From Effusibacillus dendaii (GTDB taxonomy: Bacteria > Bacillota > Bacilli > Tumebacillales > Effusibacillaceae), in NCBI RefSeq assembly GCF_015097055.1, contig NZ_AP023366.1, forward strand, positions 1,612,001 to 1,676,000: a stretch of DNA of 64,000 nucleotides, in the 5' to 3' direction. Position numbers and translations under genes: made by a program. The notes under the pieces are model-generated. The model ran no database searches. It was given only the letters and a program-made list of their open reading frames with translations, and was not told where the DNA came from. Positions 50,910-59,593 of the stretch are shown here, piece by piece. Every line of letters starts with the position of its first letter. Within the stretch, counting starts at the first letter, position 1.

Positions 50910-51718
50910 AACAGCCCTGCCACCTCCTCTTCCCGCAGAGGTAAGGAGGGCAGCGGAATACCCCGTTCCCTTAGCCAACACCCGATTTTGACCACAGGCG
51001 GCAATTCCCAGCCCAGCCGCTGCGGGACATCAGAGTCATAAAACAAATGGCGGGGTGCCCCGTCATATTCAATTCCACCCGCATCCATTACGACCGCCCG
51101 ATCCGCCTCTAACAGCTCATCCAGCCTCTGTGTAGCCCATATCACAGTCATGCCGTTTCGCCAAAGCGTTCGAGCCAACAGGTAAATATCGCGCCGCCCC
51201 GCCGGATCGAGCATCGATGTGGCTTCATCAAACAGCAAACAGTCCGGCTCCAATGCCAGACAACTGGCGATTGCCAACCTCTGTTTTTGTCCCCCGGATA
51301 ACTCGGATACAGAAGCCGACCTTTTTTCGCGTAATCCAACTTGATGCAGCGCCCGTTCGATTCGCTCTTCCATTTGCGCCCGATCAATCCCTCTGTTTTC
51401 CAGTCCAAACGCCACATCTTCCTGCGGCGTTGTACCGATGGCCTGCGCGTCCGGATTTTGAAATACCACTTGCACACGGAGTTTGACCTGTTCCCTGTTT
51501 GACGCATTCGTCAAATCCATACCCGCTACTGTCAAACGTCCTTCCGAAGGAACCAGCAGCCCGTTTATCAGCCGAAGCAAGGTGGATTTTCCCGAACCGT
51601 TTGGACCTGTCAGCACCACCCATTCCCCTTTTTGAATGGTAAGATCGATTCCGTTTACAGCCTTTATCAAATTGGCACCGTCCCGATAAAAACAGGACAA
51701 ACGTTCTGCCTGAATCAT
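50894..51718 (-). CDS. ecfA1: ECF transporter ATP-binding protein EcfA1
   Basis: A 274-residue ATPase with Walker A TGPNGSGKSTLLRL, Q-loop VVFQNPDAQAIGTTPQEDVA, signature VSELSGGQKQRLAIASCLAL and DEATSMLDPAGR. In the switch position it has ATQRLDEL instead of a His-containing H-loop. It pairs with the fused A2-T protein and overlaps its start. Divergent bioY implies the module serves biotin uptake and perhaps other S components. Confidence 0.9.
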   Translation of the reverse strand: MIQAERLSCFYRDGANLIKAVNGIDLTIQKGEWVVLTGPNGSGKSTLLRLINGLLVPSEGRLTVAGMDLTNASNREQVKLRVQVVFQNPDAQAIGTTPQEDVAFGLENRGIDRAQMEERIERALHQVGLREKRSASVSELSGGQKQRLAIASCLALEPDCLLFDEATSMLDPAGRRDIYLLARTLWRNGMTVIWATQRLDELLEADRAVVMDAGGIEYDGAPRHLFYDSDVPQRLGWELPPVVKIGCWLRERGIPLPSLPLREEEVAGLLCGLH

Positions 51719-51769
51719 AAAAATCCAACCTTCTCAAGCACGCATGCACATGCTATCATTCAAATGAAA

Positions 51770-51800
51770 TAGTCAACTATTTTAATCTTATCGGTTAACA
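51770..51800. promoter_or_regulatory. BirA-type biotin operator between ecfA1 and bioY
   Basis: TAGTCAACT (51770-51778), 14 bp, then GGTTAACA (51793-51800). The right half is a good match to the BirA operator half-site (GGTTAACAA) and the left half is degenerate (consensus TTGTTAACC). It lies 19 bp before bioY, just ahead of its AAGGAGG, and next to a minus-strand TTGACT that may drive ecfA1. Confidence 0.6.
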
Positions 51801-51818
51801 TTTAAGGAGGCAAGCCAT

Positions 51819-52376
51819 ATGGCAAAATGGACCATTCGCGGGCTGGTTTTCAGTGCTTTGTTTGCGGCAATTACCGGCGCCCTCAGCTATCTGAAAATCA
51901 CTCTTCCGTTCAGTCCGGTGCCGATCACGTTCTCGACGTTCGGTATTATGCTGGCCGGATCCATACTGGGAGCCCGCTACGGATTTCTGTCGATGCTGCT
52001 GGTCGTGATTCTGGAAGTAGCCGGAATTCCCTTGCTGGAAGGAATTCCTGGAGTGGCACGAATCTATGGACCGACCGGCGGTTTTCTCTTGGCGTACCCG
52101 GTAGCTGCACTATTGATTGGGTTATTTGTGGAACGGATCAAACCGAACCGATGGCTGTTCGGCAAACTGTCGATTGTAAACTTCCTGTTCGGTTCCCTGT
52201 TTCTGTATCCGTCCGGGGTTGCCTGGCTCGCTCACATTTACCATTTCTCGCTTGCAAAAGCGCTCGCGGCCGGTTTCTGGCCGTTTTTGCCCGGTGACAT
52301 TTTGAAATCGCTGCTCTGTGCCGCCATTACAGTTGCCGTATGGCGTGTCTATCCGGTCGAACGGGTGAGCGGTTAA
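51819..52376 (+). CDS. bioY: Biotin ECF transporter S component BioY
   Basis: A 185-residue membrane protein with six helices. It starts MAKWTIRGLVFSALFAAITG and shows the BioY patterns LPFSPVPITFSTFGIMLAG, GARYGFLSMLLVVILE, GIPGVARIYGPTGGFLLAYP and FWPFLPGDILKSLLCAAI; the last Asp and Lys line the biotin site. TTAAGGAGG precedes the ATG. It needs the ECF ATPases and T protein encoded divergently. Confidence 0.94.
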   Translation: MAKWTIRGLVFSALFAAITGALSYLKITLPFSPVPITFSTFGIMLAGSILGARYGFLSMLLVVILEVAGIPLLEGIPGVARIYGPTGGFLLAYPVAALLIGLFVERIKPNRWLFGKLSIVNFLFGSLFLYPSGVAWLAHIYHFSLAKALAAGFWPFLPGDILKSLLCAAITVAVWRVYPVERVSG

Positions 52377-52390
52377 CATCGGTTAACACC
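52371..52390. repeat. Direct repeat GGTTAACA(T/C)C at the end of bioY
   Basis: GGTTAACATC and GGTTAACACC stand side by side (52371-52390); the first holds the bioY TAA stop. Both repeat the core of the BirA half-site at 51793. They lie just upstream of the rpsF promoter. Function unproven. Confidence 0.6.
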
Positions 52391-52394
52391 ACTA

Positions 52395-52423
52395 TTGATT
52401 TTCAAGTCCATATACTTTATAAT
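52395..52423 (+). promoter_or_regulatory. Sigma-A promoter of rpsF-rpsR
   Basis: -35 TTGATT (52395-52400), 17-bp spacer, -10 TATAAT (52418-52423). The transcript leader is about 70 nt. Confidence 0.75.
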
Positions 52424-52498
52424 TACCTCCTGTGTGAAAGATCCTTACTCTCATCTCTGTCCAAGGTGAGGGTCAGACGTCCAAAAGGAGGTACAGCC

Positions 52499-52786
52499 AT
52501 GCGCGCGTACGAAACCATGTATATTTTAAAACCGGACTTGGAAGAAGAAACACGGAAATCCCTGATTGAGAAGTTCAACAACGTCATCACGGAAAACGGC
52601 GGTCAGATTGACAAAGTCACCGAACTCGGTCCTCGCCGTCTCGCCTATGAAATTGAAAAGTTTAAACAAGGCTACTACGTGTTGTTGAACTATCAAGCCG
52701 AACCGGCCGTTCCACAGGAGCTTGAACGCATTCTTCGCATCAGCGACGAAGTGATTCGGATTCTGACAACTGTGGCGAACCGCTAA
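52499..52786 (+). CDS. rpsF: 30S ribosomal protein S6
   Basis: The 95-residue S6 starts MRAYETMYILKPDLEEETRK and contains ITENGGQIDKVTELGPRRLA and YYVLLNYQAEP. It binds S18 on the 30S platform. AAAAGGAGG sits seven to eight bases before the ATG. rpsR follows after 19 bp; the ssb gene that usually lies between them is missing. Confidence 0.96.
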   Translation: MRAYETMYILKPDLEEETRKSLIEKFNNVITENGGQIDKVTELGPRRLAYEIEKFKQGYYVLLNYQAEPAVPQELERILRISDEVIRILTTVANR

Positions 52787-52805
52787 TTAAGGAGGGGACA
52801 AGAAC

Positions 52806-53042
52806 ATGAACGATTTTAAGAAAAAACGCGGCAAGCGTAAAAAAGTTTGCAAACTGTGTGTAGACAAAGTGGAACATGTGGACTATAAAGATACCAACCG
52901 TTTGAGCCGATACGTTACAGAACGGGGCAAAATTTTACCCCGCCGGATTTCCGGCAACTGCGCGTATCATCAACGGCAGGTTACCAATGCGATCAAAAAC
53001 GCACGTGTAATCGCACTTCTTCCGTATACGGTAGAAGGCTAA
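52806..53042 (+). CDS. rpsR: 30S ribosomal protein S18
   Basis: The 78-residue S18 has a Cys-containing N-terminal form ([20 protein letters not shown]) with further Cys in [14 protein letters not shown], the zinc-ribbon-like C+ type. The end [13 protein letters not shown] is typical. TTAAGGAGGGGACAAGAAC precedes the ATG. Cotranscribed with rpsF. Confidence 0.96.
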   Translation: MNDFKKKRGKRKKVCKLCVDKVEHVDYKDTNRLSRYVTERGKILPRRISGNCAYHQRQVTNAIKNARVIALLPYTVEG

Positions 53043-53047
53043 GATTG

Positions 53048-53190
53048 TTGACAATTTAAGAAAACTTCGGTATTCTAACTTTTGTAAAGAAGAAGCGCTC
53101 GCTTCTCACCTTCCTGCCAACGGCAGTCAGGTCACTGTGGCAATACGTTATGTCGTATTTCATGCGGGCGCATCGCGTCCGCTTTTTACT
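53048..53190 (+). promoter_or_regulatory. infC operon promoter and L20-type attenuator leader
   Basis: Promoter -35 TTGACA (53048-53053), 17-bp spacer, -10 TATTCT (53071-53076). The leader holds CTTCTCACCTTCCTGCC and GGCAGTCAGG, paired segments like those of the L20 leader. It ends in a terminator GCGGGCGC/GCGTCCGC followed by TTTTT (about 53163-53187). Excess L20 is expected to favour termination before infC. Class is judged by position and layout. Confidence 0.7.
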
Positions 53191-53210
53191 TTATTTGGGG
53201 GTGACTCACT

Positions 53211-53735
53211 ATTAGTCGCGATCACGAAACCACTGTTCAGATTAACGAAGAGATTCGAGCACGGGAAGTGCGCGTTATTGACGTAAACGGGGATCAGCTC
53301 GGTATTGTCCCGCTTAATAAGGCGCTGGAACTTGCTGCTGAGCGCGACCTCGATCTGGTCAACGTGGCACCGACCGCCAAGCCTCCCGTTTGCAGAATCA
53401 TGGATTATGGCAAGTTCAAGTTTGAGCAGCAAAAGAAGGAGAAAGAGGCGCGCAAGAATCAGCAGGTGATCAACATTAAGGAGATTCGACTCTCGCCGAC
53501 CATTGACGAGCATGATTTTCAAACCAAGCTCCGGAATGCGGTGAAGTTTCTCCAAAATGGCGACAAAGTGAAAGTCTCCATTCGTTTCCGCGGCCGACAA
53601 ATCACGCATACTGAAATCGGCAGGAAAGTGCTCCAACGTGTGATTGAACAAACGAATGAATTGGCAACTGTCGAACGTACGCCCAATATGGACGGACGAC
53701 AAATGATTATGATTCTGGCTCCAAGAAAGGGATGA
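53211..53735 (+). CDS. infC: Translation initiation factor IF-3
   Basis: The 174-residue IF-3 has its N-domain from [20 protein letters not shown] and a C-domain with VRFRGRQ-like [16 protein letters not shown], ending [10 protein letters not shown]. Homology begins at an ATT codon at 53211, seven bases after GGGGGTGA. IF-3 genes commonly use ATT/ATC starts, which IF-3 itself discriminates against for autoregulation. The first ATG/GTG candidates are inside the domain. rpmI follows seven bases later. Confidence 0.93.
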   Translation: MSRDHETTVQINEEIRAREVRVIDVNGDQLGIVPLNKALELAAERDLDLVNVAPTAKPPVCRIMDYGKFKFEQQKKEKEARKNQQVINIKEIRLSPTIDEHDFQTKLRNAVKFLQNGDKVKVSIRFRGRQITHTEIGRKVLQRVIEQTNELATVERTPNMDGRQMIMILAPRKG

Positions 53736-53742
53736 ATTTTCC

Positions 53743-53940
53743 ATGCCGAAAATGAAAACTAAACGTGCTGCCGCTAAGCGTTTCAAGCGGACTGGCTCTG
53801 GCAAACTGAAACGTTCACACGCATACACCAGCCATTTGTTCTCCAACAAATCGGAAAAGCAAAAACGTCATCTGGCTAAAGCTGCCGTTGTTTCCAGCAG
53901 CGACTACAAGCGCATCAAACAACTTGTATCGTACCTGTAA
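53743..53940 (+). CDS. rpmI: 50S ribosomal protein L35
   Basis: A 65-residue basic protein: [20 protein letters not shown], then [13 protein letters not shown]. Normal length. The ribosome site AAAGGGATGAAT overlaps the end of infC. Part of infC-rpmI-rplT. Confidence 0.96.
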   Translation: MPKMKTKRAAAKRFKRTGSGKLKRSHAYTSHLFSNKSEKQKRHLAKAAVVSSSDYKRIKQLVSYL

Positions 53941-53982
53941 AAACCACAAAACAGTCATTCAGACCTAAAGGAGTGAAGTGTA

Positions 53983-54336
53983 ATGCCACGCGTTAAAGGT
54001 GGAACGGTTACACGCCGTCGTCATAAAAAAATCTTGAAACTTGCTCGCGGGTATCGCGGTTCCAAACATCGTTTGTTCCGTACGGCGAACGCGCAAGTAA
54101 TGAAATCTTTGCTGTATGCATTCCGTGACCGCCGCCAACGCAAGCGGGATTTCCGGAAACTTTGGATCACCCGTATTAACGCGCAAGCACGCGTTAACGG
54201 CCTGTCTTACAGCAAGCTGATCAACGGCCTGAAAAAAGCAGGCATCGAAGTGAACCGCAAAATGCTCGCGGACTTGGCTGTAAACGATAAACAAGCGTTT
54301 GCATCGATCTGCGACAAAGCGAAAGCAGCTGTATAA
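53983..54336 (+). CDS. rplT: 50S ribosomal protein L20
   Basis: The 117-residue L20 starts [20 protein letters not shown] and shows [20 protein letters not shown] and [21 protein letters not shown]20 assembles 23S rRNA and usually represses its own operon via the leader. AAAGGAGTG precedes the ATG. An intrinsic terminator follows. Confidence 0.96.
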   Translation: MPRVKGGTVTRRRHKKILKLARGYRGSKHRLFRTANAQVMKSLLYAFRDRRQRKRDFRKLWITRINAQARVNGLSYSKLINGLKKAGIEVNRKMLADLAVNDKQAFASICDKAKAAV

Positions 54337-54351
54337 TAACAGCAATGTTTC

Positions 54352-54382
54352 ACCCGTCAGACGTAGGTTGCTGGCGGGTTTT
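54352..54382 (+). terminator. Intrinsic terminator after rplT
   Basis: ACCCGTCAG (54352-54360) pairs with CTGGCGGGT (54371-54379), then TTTT. Confidence 0.8.
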
Positions 54383-54479
54383 GATTTGTTGTGACACGCT
54401 TTTGAGTAATCTGTTACAATGACAGTGCCATGAACGAGACAGTACATTTGAAATGATTGAGACGGAGGAATCACCGGTT

Positions 54480-54911
54480 ATGCGAATCGCTTTTTACATC
54501 ATTCTCGCCATTCACCTGTCGGCGGTAGCATTTAAACTGGCGCTGTTGTTCCGAATTCCCCGTTTGAAAAACAAATCGGCCGTACAAGCATTTCTTGTCA
54601 CATACAAAAAATGGGACGCCTACGCCAACTGGTCCCTCTGGATTACCGGGGCCGCCATGGTGTTCACCACTTCGCTCAAAATGTTATTGCAGCCCTGGCT
54701 GCAAATTTCGATTTTAATCTATGTGCTGATCTTTTGGTTAATCAAAATCTTTGTTGTCAAAAGCATGGAAGAGGTAGCCGCCAGCAAGAAAGTATCCGCC
54801 ATAGAAGAAATGCGTCTGCTTCGCTTTCAAAACCTCTGTGTCGGCATTACCGTCTTTGTGCTCCTGATGTCAATCGGTACGATGATGATGACAAAGCCGT
54901 TTGGGCATTAG
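54480..54911 (+). CDS. Hypothetical four-helix membrane protein
   Basis: A 143-residue protein with four predicted membrane helices and a YKKWDAYANWSLWITGAAMV segment between the first two. The layout resembles small CopD/DUF2269-like proteins, but I cannot assign a family. GACGGAGGAATCACCGGTT precedes the ATG at 54480. Its 3' end overlaps the convergent DCC-family gene by about 65 bp. Confidence 0.65.
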   Translation: MRIAFYIILAIHLSAVAFKLALLFRIPRLKNKSAVQAFLVTYKKWDAYANWSLWITGAAMVFTTSLKMLLQPWLQISILIYVLIFWLIKIFVVKSMEEVAASKKVSAIEEMRLLRFQNLCVGITVFVLLMSIGTMMMTKPFGH

Positions 54912-55257
54912 GCAACTGGTTAAAACTCCGCCGCCGCTTCGCCACCTGTTTGTAAATCCCTGACGCCGCGCGCATAAACAACCTGGACCGCAGCCCAACC
55001 CGCAACCAGCTATAGCCAGGCAAACAAGCGATCACCCGTACCACACCGTCAGCTCCTCTATAACGGGTTCCGTTAATTATCGCCTGCATTTCCGACATGG
55101 CTTCTTCAAACGGGATATCGAATTTTATAAGAACTTCCGGGTCTTGCAATGGCGTGAACGATAGAATCCCGTGCCGGTCTTTGCTTTTTAACCACGCGAC
55201 ACTATTGCGGCATAAGCTGCATCCTCCATCGTAGATGACATGAATTTGTTTGTCCAT
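54847..55257 (-). CDS. DCC-family thiol-disulfide oxidoreductase (DUF393)
   Basis: A 136-residue protein starting MDKQIHVIYDGGCSLCRNSV; YDGGCSLC is the DCC motif with the CxxC redox pair. The basic C-terminal tail (about residues 112-136) lies in the overlap with the convergent membrane-protein gene. Function of the family is poorly known. The ribosome site is GGGTGAGAGTGC, four to nine bases before the ATG. Confidence 0.85.
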   Translation of the reverse strand: MDKQIHVIYDGGCSLCRNSVAWLKSKDRHGILSFTPLQDPEVLIKFDIPFEEAMSEMQAIINGTRYRGADGVVRVIACLPGYSWLRVGLRSRLFMRAASGIYKQVAKRRRSFNQLPNAQTALSSSSYRLTSGAQRR

Positions 55258-55280
55258 GCACTCTCACCCCGTTACCCCCA

Positions 55281-56333
55281 TTATAATTCCGATCCCGTTT
55301 GATTCACACCGCTTTCTCCAAACGTCTCCTTCAATATCTCCACAAAAGCGAGAGCTGCCTTGGAAAGATAACGTCCCTCCCGGTAAGCGACGACCAGGGT
55401 CCGGGTCGGATTCAGGTTGGCCAGCCTCAAATACACCGGATGATCGGAGCCCCAGCCAGCCCTTGCCACCATCTCCGGTACGAACGACACTCCCATGCCG
55501 GACGCTACCAACGACTGAACCGTTTGAATGTTGCTGCTTTCAAACGCGACGTGCGGCTCAAAGCCCGATTCCCTGCACAAGTCGAGCGCAATTTGCCGGA
55601 ACCCTTGTCCCCGTTTCAGCAGAATAAACGGCTCCTTTTTCAAATCGGACAGCGCTGCTTCCGGCAGTTTGTCCGCCCAGCCAGAAGCGTCCACATACTT
55701 ATCCTTTAACCTGACGTCCGAGTCCTCATCCTTTACCTTCCTGTCTGTATGCTTGCTCTTCCACTTCGTGTCCGCTTTCTTGCCCGCCTTTTCATTCACC
55801 TGCTTTGCAAGCCTATGAGTTGGCGGGACGGCCAACAGGATTTTTTCTTTTAAAATCGGTTCAAACGCCAATTCCGGTTCCTGCAGCGGCAAAGTCAACA
55901 GCGTTAAGTCGGTTTTTCCCTTGACTGTTAATTCTTCCAAATTGGCCGTTGTATCTTCGACCAGCACGATTTCAATGCCGGGAAACCGCTTTTGGAAAAT
56001 CGGCAAAACGGGCGGCAGCATATGGGCGCCCGTAATCGGCAGACTGCCGATGACAAGCCTTCCTTTTTTCAGATTGGCCTCATCTTCCATCTCCCGCCGA
56101 AGCTGCTCCGTCAAATCCAAAATACGGGAGGCCGTCGCAATAAACCGTTCCCCCGCATGCGTCAATTCAAGCGGGGAACCGGTCCGGTCAAACAGCTTCA
56201 CGCCCAGCTGCTGCTCCAGTTTGAGAATTTGCTGGCTGAGCGAAGGCTGTGTGATATGCAGCTTCTCGGCAGCGCGTGAAAAACTGCGCTCCTCCGCAAC
56301 CTTTAGAACATACTGCAGCTGACGAAATTCCAT
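55281..56333 (-). CDS. LysR-family regulator with a charged insertion
   Basis: A 350-residue LysR protein of the CynR/CysL-like group: MEFRQLQYVLKVAEERSFSR and HITQPSLSQQILKLEQQLGV form the DNA-binding domain. In the effector domain, between HRLAKQ and LPEAALSDLKKEPF, it has about 40 extra residues rich in Lys and Asp (for example DTKWKSKHTDRKVKDEDSDV), making it longer than the usual 290-300. Effector and targets unknown; the EamA gene lies upstream of nothing obvious in common. Confidence 0.85.
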   Translation of the reverse strand: MEFRQLQYVLKVAEERSFSRAAEKLHITQPSLSQQILKLEQQLGVKLFDRTGSPLELTHAGERFIATASRILDLTEQLRREMEDEANLKKGRLVIGSLPITGAHMLPPVLPIFQKRFPGIEIVLVEDTTANLEELTVKGKTDLTLLTLPLQEPELAFEPILKEKILLAVPPTHRLAKQVNEKAGKKADTKWKSKHTDRKVKDEDSDVRLKDKYVDASGWADKLPEAALSDLKKEPFILLKRGQGFRQIALDLCRESGFEPHVAFESSNIQTVQSLVASGMGVSFVPEMVARAGWGSDHPVYLRLANLNPTRTLVVAYREGRYLSKAALAFVEILKETFGESGVNQTGSEL

Positions 56334-56419
56334 TCCGTTCCCCCTTCATAGCATAACTTGTGCCCTTTGTATGCATAGCGAGATCTGGCGGCTAAGTCGC
56401 CAAGTCGAGACTTGTTGCT

Positions 56420-57346
56420 TCATACCCCACTTTGTTTGCCCTGCAGCTGCTCGTCTATCGGGAGCGATTTCTTGCGATCGGTGATACCCGATGTCAGGCA
56501 GACACCTGCAATCACCAACAGACCGCCGATCGATTGCGGCGCCGTCAGTTTCTCTCCCAGAATCACACTGATCAATGCGGTAAAGACAGCAATCAGGTTG
56601 AGAAAAATCCCGGAACGGCTCGGCCCTACTTCACGAACCGCCATGTTCCAGAAGACAAACGAACCAATCGACGGAAACAACACGATATAGAGCATGCCGA
56701 TCACCGCAAGCGGCCCGATTTTTGCCAGATCAATCCCTTGATAAAGCGCAACAGGCAGCATCAGGATTACGGCAAATACAGCGGATACGGCGGTTGCCGT
56801 AACAGGCGGAATGGAACTTAAACGTCTGCCGAGAATCGAATAGAACGTCCATACCAAAATAGCGGCAAGCATCAATAAATCGCCTTTGTTAAATTCTGTA
56901 TGAAAAATTTGCAGCACGTGCCCCTGCGTCAAAATCACAATTACGCCAAACAACGATAACACAAAGCCGCCCACCTGCACCGCCTTGATTTTCTCCCGTA
57001 ACAACAGGACGGAGAACAACACGATGAGTGCCGGGTTCAATGAGTTGACCAATGCTGCGTTCGTGGACGATGTATAGAAAAGCGAAGAATATAAGAGTAT
57101 GTTATAACCGATCACTCCCAACAGGGCCATACCCAGTAAGGGAAGCCAGGCTCTGCCCACCTGTTTCCAGTCAGGTTTTTCAATCAGGCAGGCAATCGGC
57201 AACAGTACAATAAGCGCCAGCAACCAACGGGAAAACGTCATCCATAGCGGCGTCATTTGCGCAATTACATATTTTCCAAATACATAATTTCCCGCCCAAA
57301 ACAGATTGGCTAATACCAATAGTAAGAATGCTTTCGATTTGCTCAC
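56420..57346 (-). CDS. EamA/DMT-family transporter
   Basis: A 308-residue protein with ten membrane helices and two EamA repeats: LLVLANLFWAGNYVFGKYVI at the start, SSTNAALVNSLNPALIVLFS in the first repeat and GPSRSGIFLNLIAVFTALIS in the second. Such proteins export amino acids or other metabolites. GTG at 57346 follows AGGAGAGCGGGAGCAA. It is transcribed toward the LysR gene and away from leuC. Confidence 0.87.
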   Translation of the reverse strand: MSKSKAFLLLVLANLFWAGNYVFGKYVIAQMTPLWMTFSRWLLALIVLLPIACLIEKPDWKQVGRAWLPLLGMALLGVIGYNILLYSSLFYTSSTNAALVNSLNPALIVLFSVLLLREKIKAVQVGGFVLSLFGVIVILTQGHVLQIFHTEFNKGDLLMLAAILVWTFYSILGRRLSSIPPVTATAVSAVFAVILMLPVALYQGIDLAKIGPLAVIGMLYIVLFPSIGSFVFWNMAVREVGPSRSGIFLNLIAVFTALISVILGEKLTAPQSIGGLLVIAGVCLTSGITDRKKSLPIDEQLQGKQSGV

Positions 57347-57478
57347 TTGCTCCCGCTCTCCTGTCTCTTTATAGATAATACCTATCACATTTATAATAAC
57401 TATATATTAGACCTATTACTTTAAAAATGGTACAACAATAATAAGAGTGAAACAAGAAATATTTAAGGGGGAAGGGAA

Positions 57479-58885
57479 ATGGCAGCTCCTCGCACTTTGT
57501 TCGAAAAAATATGGGATGCGCATGTTGTTCACGAAGAAGCAGGAAAACCCACAATTCTTTACATCGATTTGCACCTGATTCATGAAGTCACTACACCGCA
57601 AGCGTTTGACGGTCTTCGTATGGCAGGCCGCAAAGTTCGCCGACCGGACCGGACGTATGCCGTAATGGATCATAATGTTCCGACCACCGATCGCAGCGTG
57701 CCGATTGCAGATCCGATCTCCAAGCAACAGTTGGACGCGCTGGCGAAAAACTGTAAAGAGTTTGGCATCCGGTTGGCTGATTTGAACAGCCCCGATCAGG
57801 GGATTGTGCATGTGGTCGGTCCGGAACTGGGTCTTACCCAGCCTGGCATGACGATCGTCTGCGGTGACAGCCACACCGCGACACATGGTGCGTTCGGCGC
57901 TTTGGCATTTGGCATCGGCACCAGTGAAGTGGAGCACGTTTTGGCTACGCAATGCCTGCCGCAATCGAAGCCGAAGACGATGGAAGTCCGCGTCAACGGG
58001 AAGCTTCCGTTTGGCGTTACGGCAAAGGATTTGATTCTCGGAATTATCGCCAAGTTTGGAACCGATTTCGGAACCGGTTATGTGATTGAATATACCGGTG
58101 AAGCGATCCGGGGCCTTTCCATGGAAGAACGGATGACCGTTTGCAACATGTCGATTGAAGCGGGTGCACGGGCCGGTCTCATTGCTCCCGATCAGACAAC
58201 GTTTGAATATATTCGCGGCCGTCAGTACGCTCCGCAGGGAGACGCATTTGAAAAAGCGGTTGCCAAATGGAGCGAACTGAAAACGGATAACGGGGCTCAC
58301 TATGACAACGTGGTCGAATTTGACGCGACAAGCCTGATTCCGCAGGTTACCTGGGGAACCAGCCCCGGTATGGGAACAGATATTACGGCGAGCGTTCCAA
58401 ACCCGGCCGATTTTTCAGATGCGACTCAGCGCAAAGCGGCAGAAGCAGCTCTTGCCTATATGGATCTGAAACCTGGAACGCCAATGACCGATATCAAAAT
58501 TGACCGCGTGTTTATCGGCTCTTGTACGAACAGCCGAATTGAGGATTTGCGCATCGCCGCACAGGTGGTAAAAGGCAAAAAAGTGGCGCCGCATGTCAAC
58601 GCGCTCGTCGTACCTGGTTCTTACCGGGTGAAAGAACAGGCGGAAAAAGAAGGACTCGACAAAATTTTCTTGGAAGCCGGATTTGAGTGGCGAGAGCCGG
58701 GATGCAGCATGTGCCTTGGCATGAACCCGGACATCCTGCAGCCGGGAGAACGTTGCGCTTCTACATCAAACCGTAACTTTGAAGGGCGGCAAGGACGCGG
58801 CGGACGCACCCATCTCGTATCGCCCCCGATGGCAGCCGCAGCTGCCATAGCTGGACATTTTGTCGATGTGCGGAACTGGAATTAA
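57479..58885 (+). CDS. leuC: 3-isopropylmalate dehydratase large subunit
   Basis: LeuC with LeuD isomerises 2- to 3-isopropylmalate in leucine synthesis. The 468-residue protein has [36 protein letters not shown] and the Fe-S cysteines in [14 protein letters not shown] and [27 protein letters not shown] precedes the ATG. leuD follows after 21 bp. leuA and leuB are not adjacent and no T-box is visible upstream. Confidence 0.96.
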   Translation: MAAPRTLFEKIWDAHVVHEEAGKPTILYIDLHLIHEVTTPQAFDGLRMAGRKVRRPDRTYAVMDHNVPTTDRSVPIADPISKQQLDALAKNCKEFGIRLADLNSPDQGIVHVVGPELGLTQPGMTIVCGDSHTATHGAFGALAFGIGTSEVEHVLATQCLPQSKPKTMEVRVNGKLPFGVTAKDLILGIIAKFGTDFGTGYVIEYTGEAIRGLSMEERMTVCNMSIEAGARAGLIAPDQTTFEYIRGRQYAPQGDAFEKAVAKWSELKTDNGAHYDNVVEFDATSLIPQVTWGTSPGMGTDITASVPNPADFSDATQRKAAEAALAYMDLKPGTPMTDIKIDRVFIGSCTNSRIEDLRIAAQVVKGKKVAPHVNALVVPGSYRVKEQAEKEGLDKIFLEAGFEWREPGCSMCLGMNPDILQPGERCASTSNRNFEGRQGRGGRTHLVSPPMAAAAAIAGHFVDVRNWN

Positions 58886-58906
58886 TAGGAGTAGGGAGGA
58901 AACCAT

Positions 58907-59500
58907 ATGGAACCGTTTGTAAAGCATACTGGACTGGTCGCTCCGCTGGACCGGGTAAACGTGGACACCGACGCGATTATTCCGAAACAATTCTTGAAGC
59001 GGATTGAGCGGACCGGATTCGGGCAGTTTTTGTTCTATGATTGGCGGTTTGATGAAAACGGCAATCCGCGTCCCGATTTTGTGTTAAACAAGGAGCAGTA
59101 CAAAGGGGCTTCCATCCTGCTCGCACAGCAAAATTTTGGATGCGGTTCGTCCCGCGAGCATGCGCCTTGGTCGCTGCTTGATTATGGGTTCCGCGCCATC
59201 ATTGCGCCGTCATTTGCCGACATCTTCTACAACAACTGTTTTAAAACCGGCGTGCTGCCGGTCCGTCTGCCGCAGGAAAAGGTGGATGAACTGTTCGCAC
59301 GGGCAAACGCCACACCCGGCTACCAACTTTCAATCGACCTGGAAGCCCTGACGGTGAGCGACAATGCCGGATTTTCAGCGACATTTGAAGTGGATCCGCA
59401 CCGCCGCGAATTTCTGTTAAAAGGTCTGGATGATATTGGCCTGACCCTTCAGCACGAAGACAAAATTCGTCAATACGAAGATAAGATGGCTGCATTTTAA
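58907..59500 (+). CDS. leuD: 3-isopropylmalate dehydratase small subunit
   Basis: The 197-residue LeuD starts [20 protein letters not shown] and shows [38 protein letters not shown] and [37 protein letters not shown] precedes the ATG. It forms the swivel domain of the enzyme with LeuC. A strong terminator closes the leuCD operon. Confidence 0.96.
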   Translation: MEPFVKHTGLVAPLDRVNVDTDAIIPKQFLKRIERTGFGQFLFYDWRFDENGNPRPDFVLNKEQYKGASILLAQQNFGCGSSREHAPWSLLDYGFRAIIAPSFADIFYNNCFKTGVLPVRLPQEKVDELFARANATPGYQLSIDLEALTVSDNAGFSATFEVDPHRREFLLKGLDDIGLTLQHEDKIRQYEDKMAAF

Positions 59501-59521
59501 GCCGATTTGATCTGCAAAAAT

Positions 59522-59567
59522 AGCGCCTCCGCCAAACCCTGCAACAGGTTTCGGCGAGGCGCTTTTT
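59522..59567 (+). terminator. Intrinsic terminator of leuCD
   Basis: AGCGCCTCCGCC(A)AACC pairs with GGTTTCGGCGAGGCGCT, followed by TTTTT. Confidence 0.85.
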
Positions 59568-59593
59568 CCTGATCATGATTCGGCAAAGTTTGC

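Noticed and set aside
56386-56402. TGGCG/CGCCA inverted repeat as a terminator or LysR operator
   Set aside because: No T run, short stem, and no T-N11-A pattern around it; kept only as a note.
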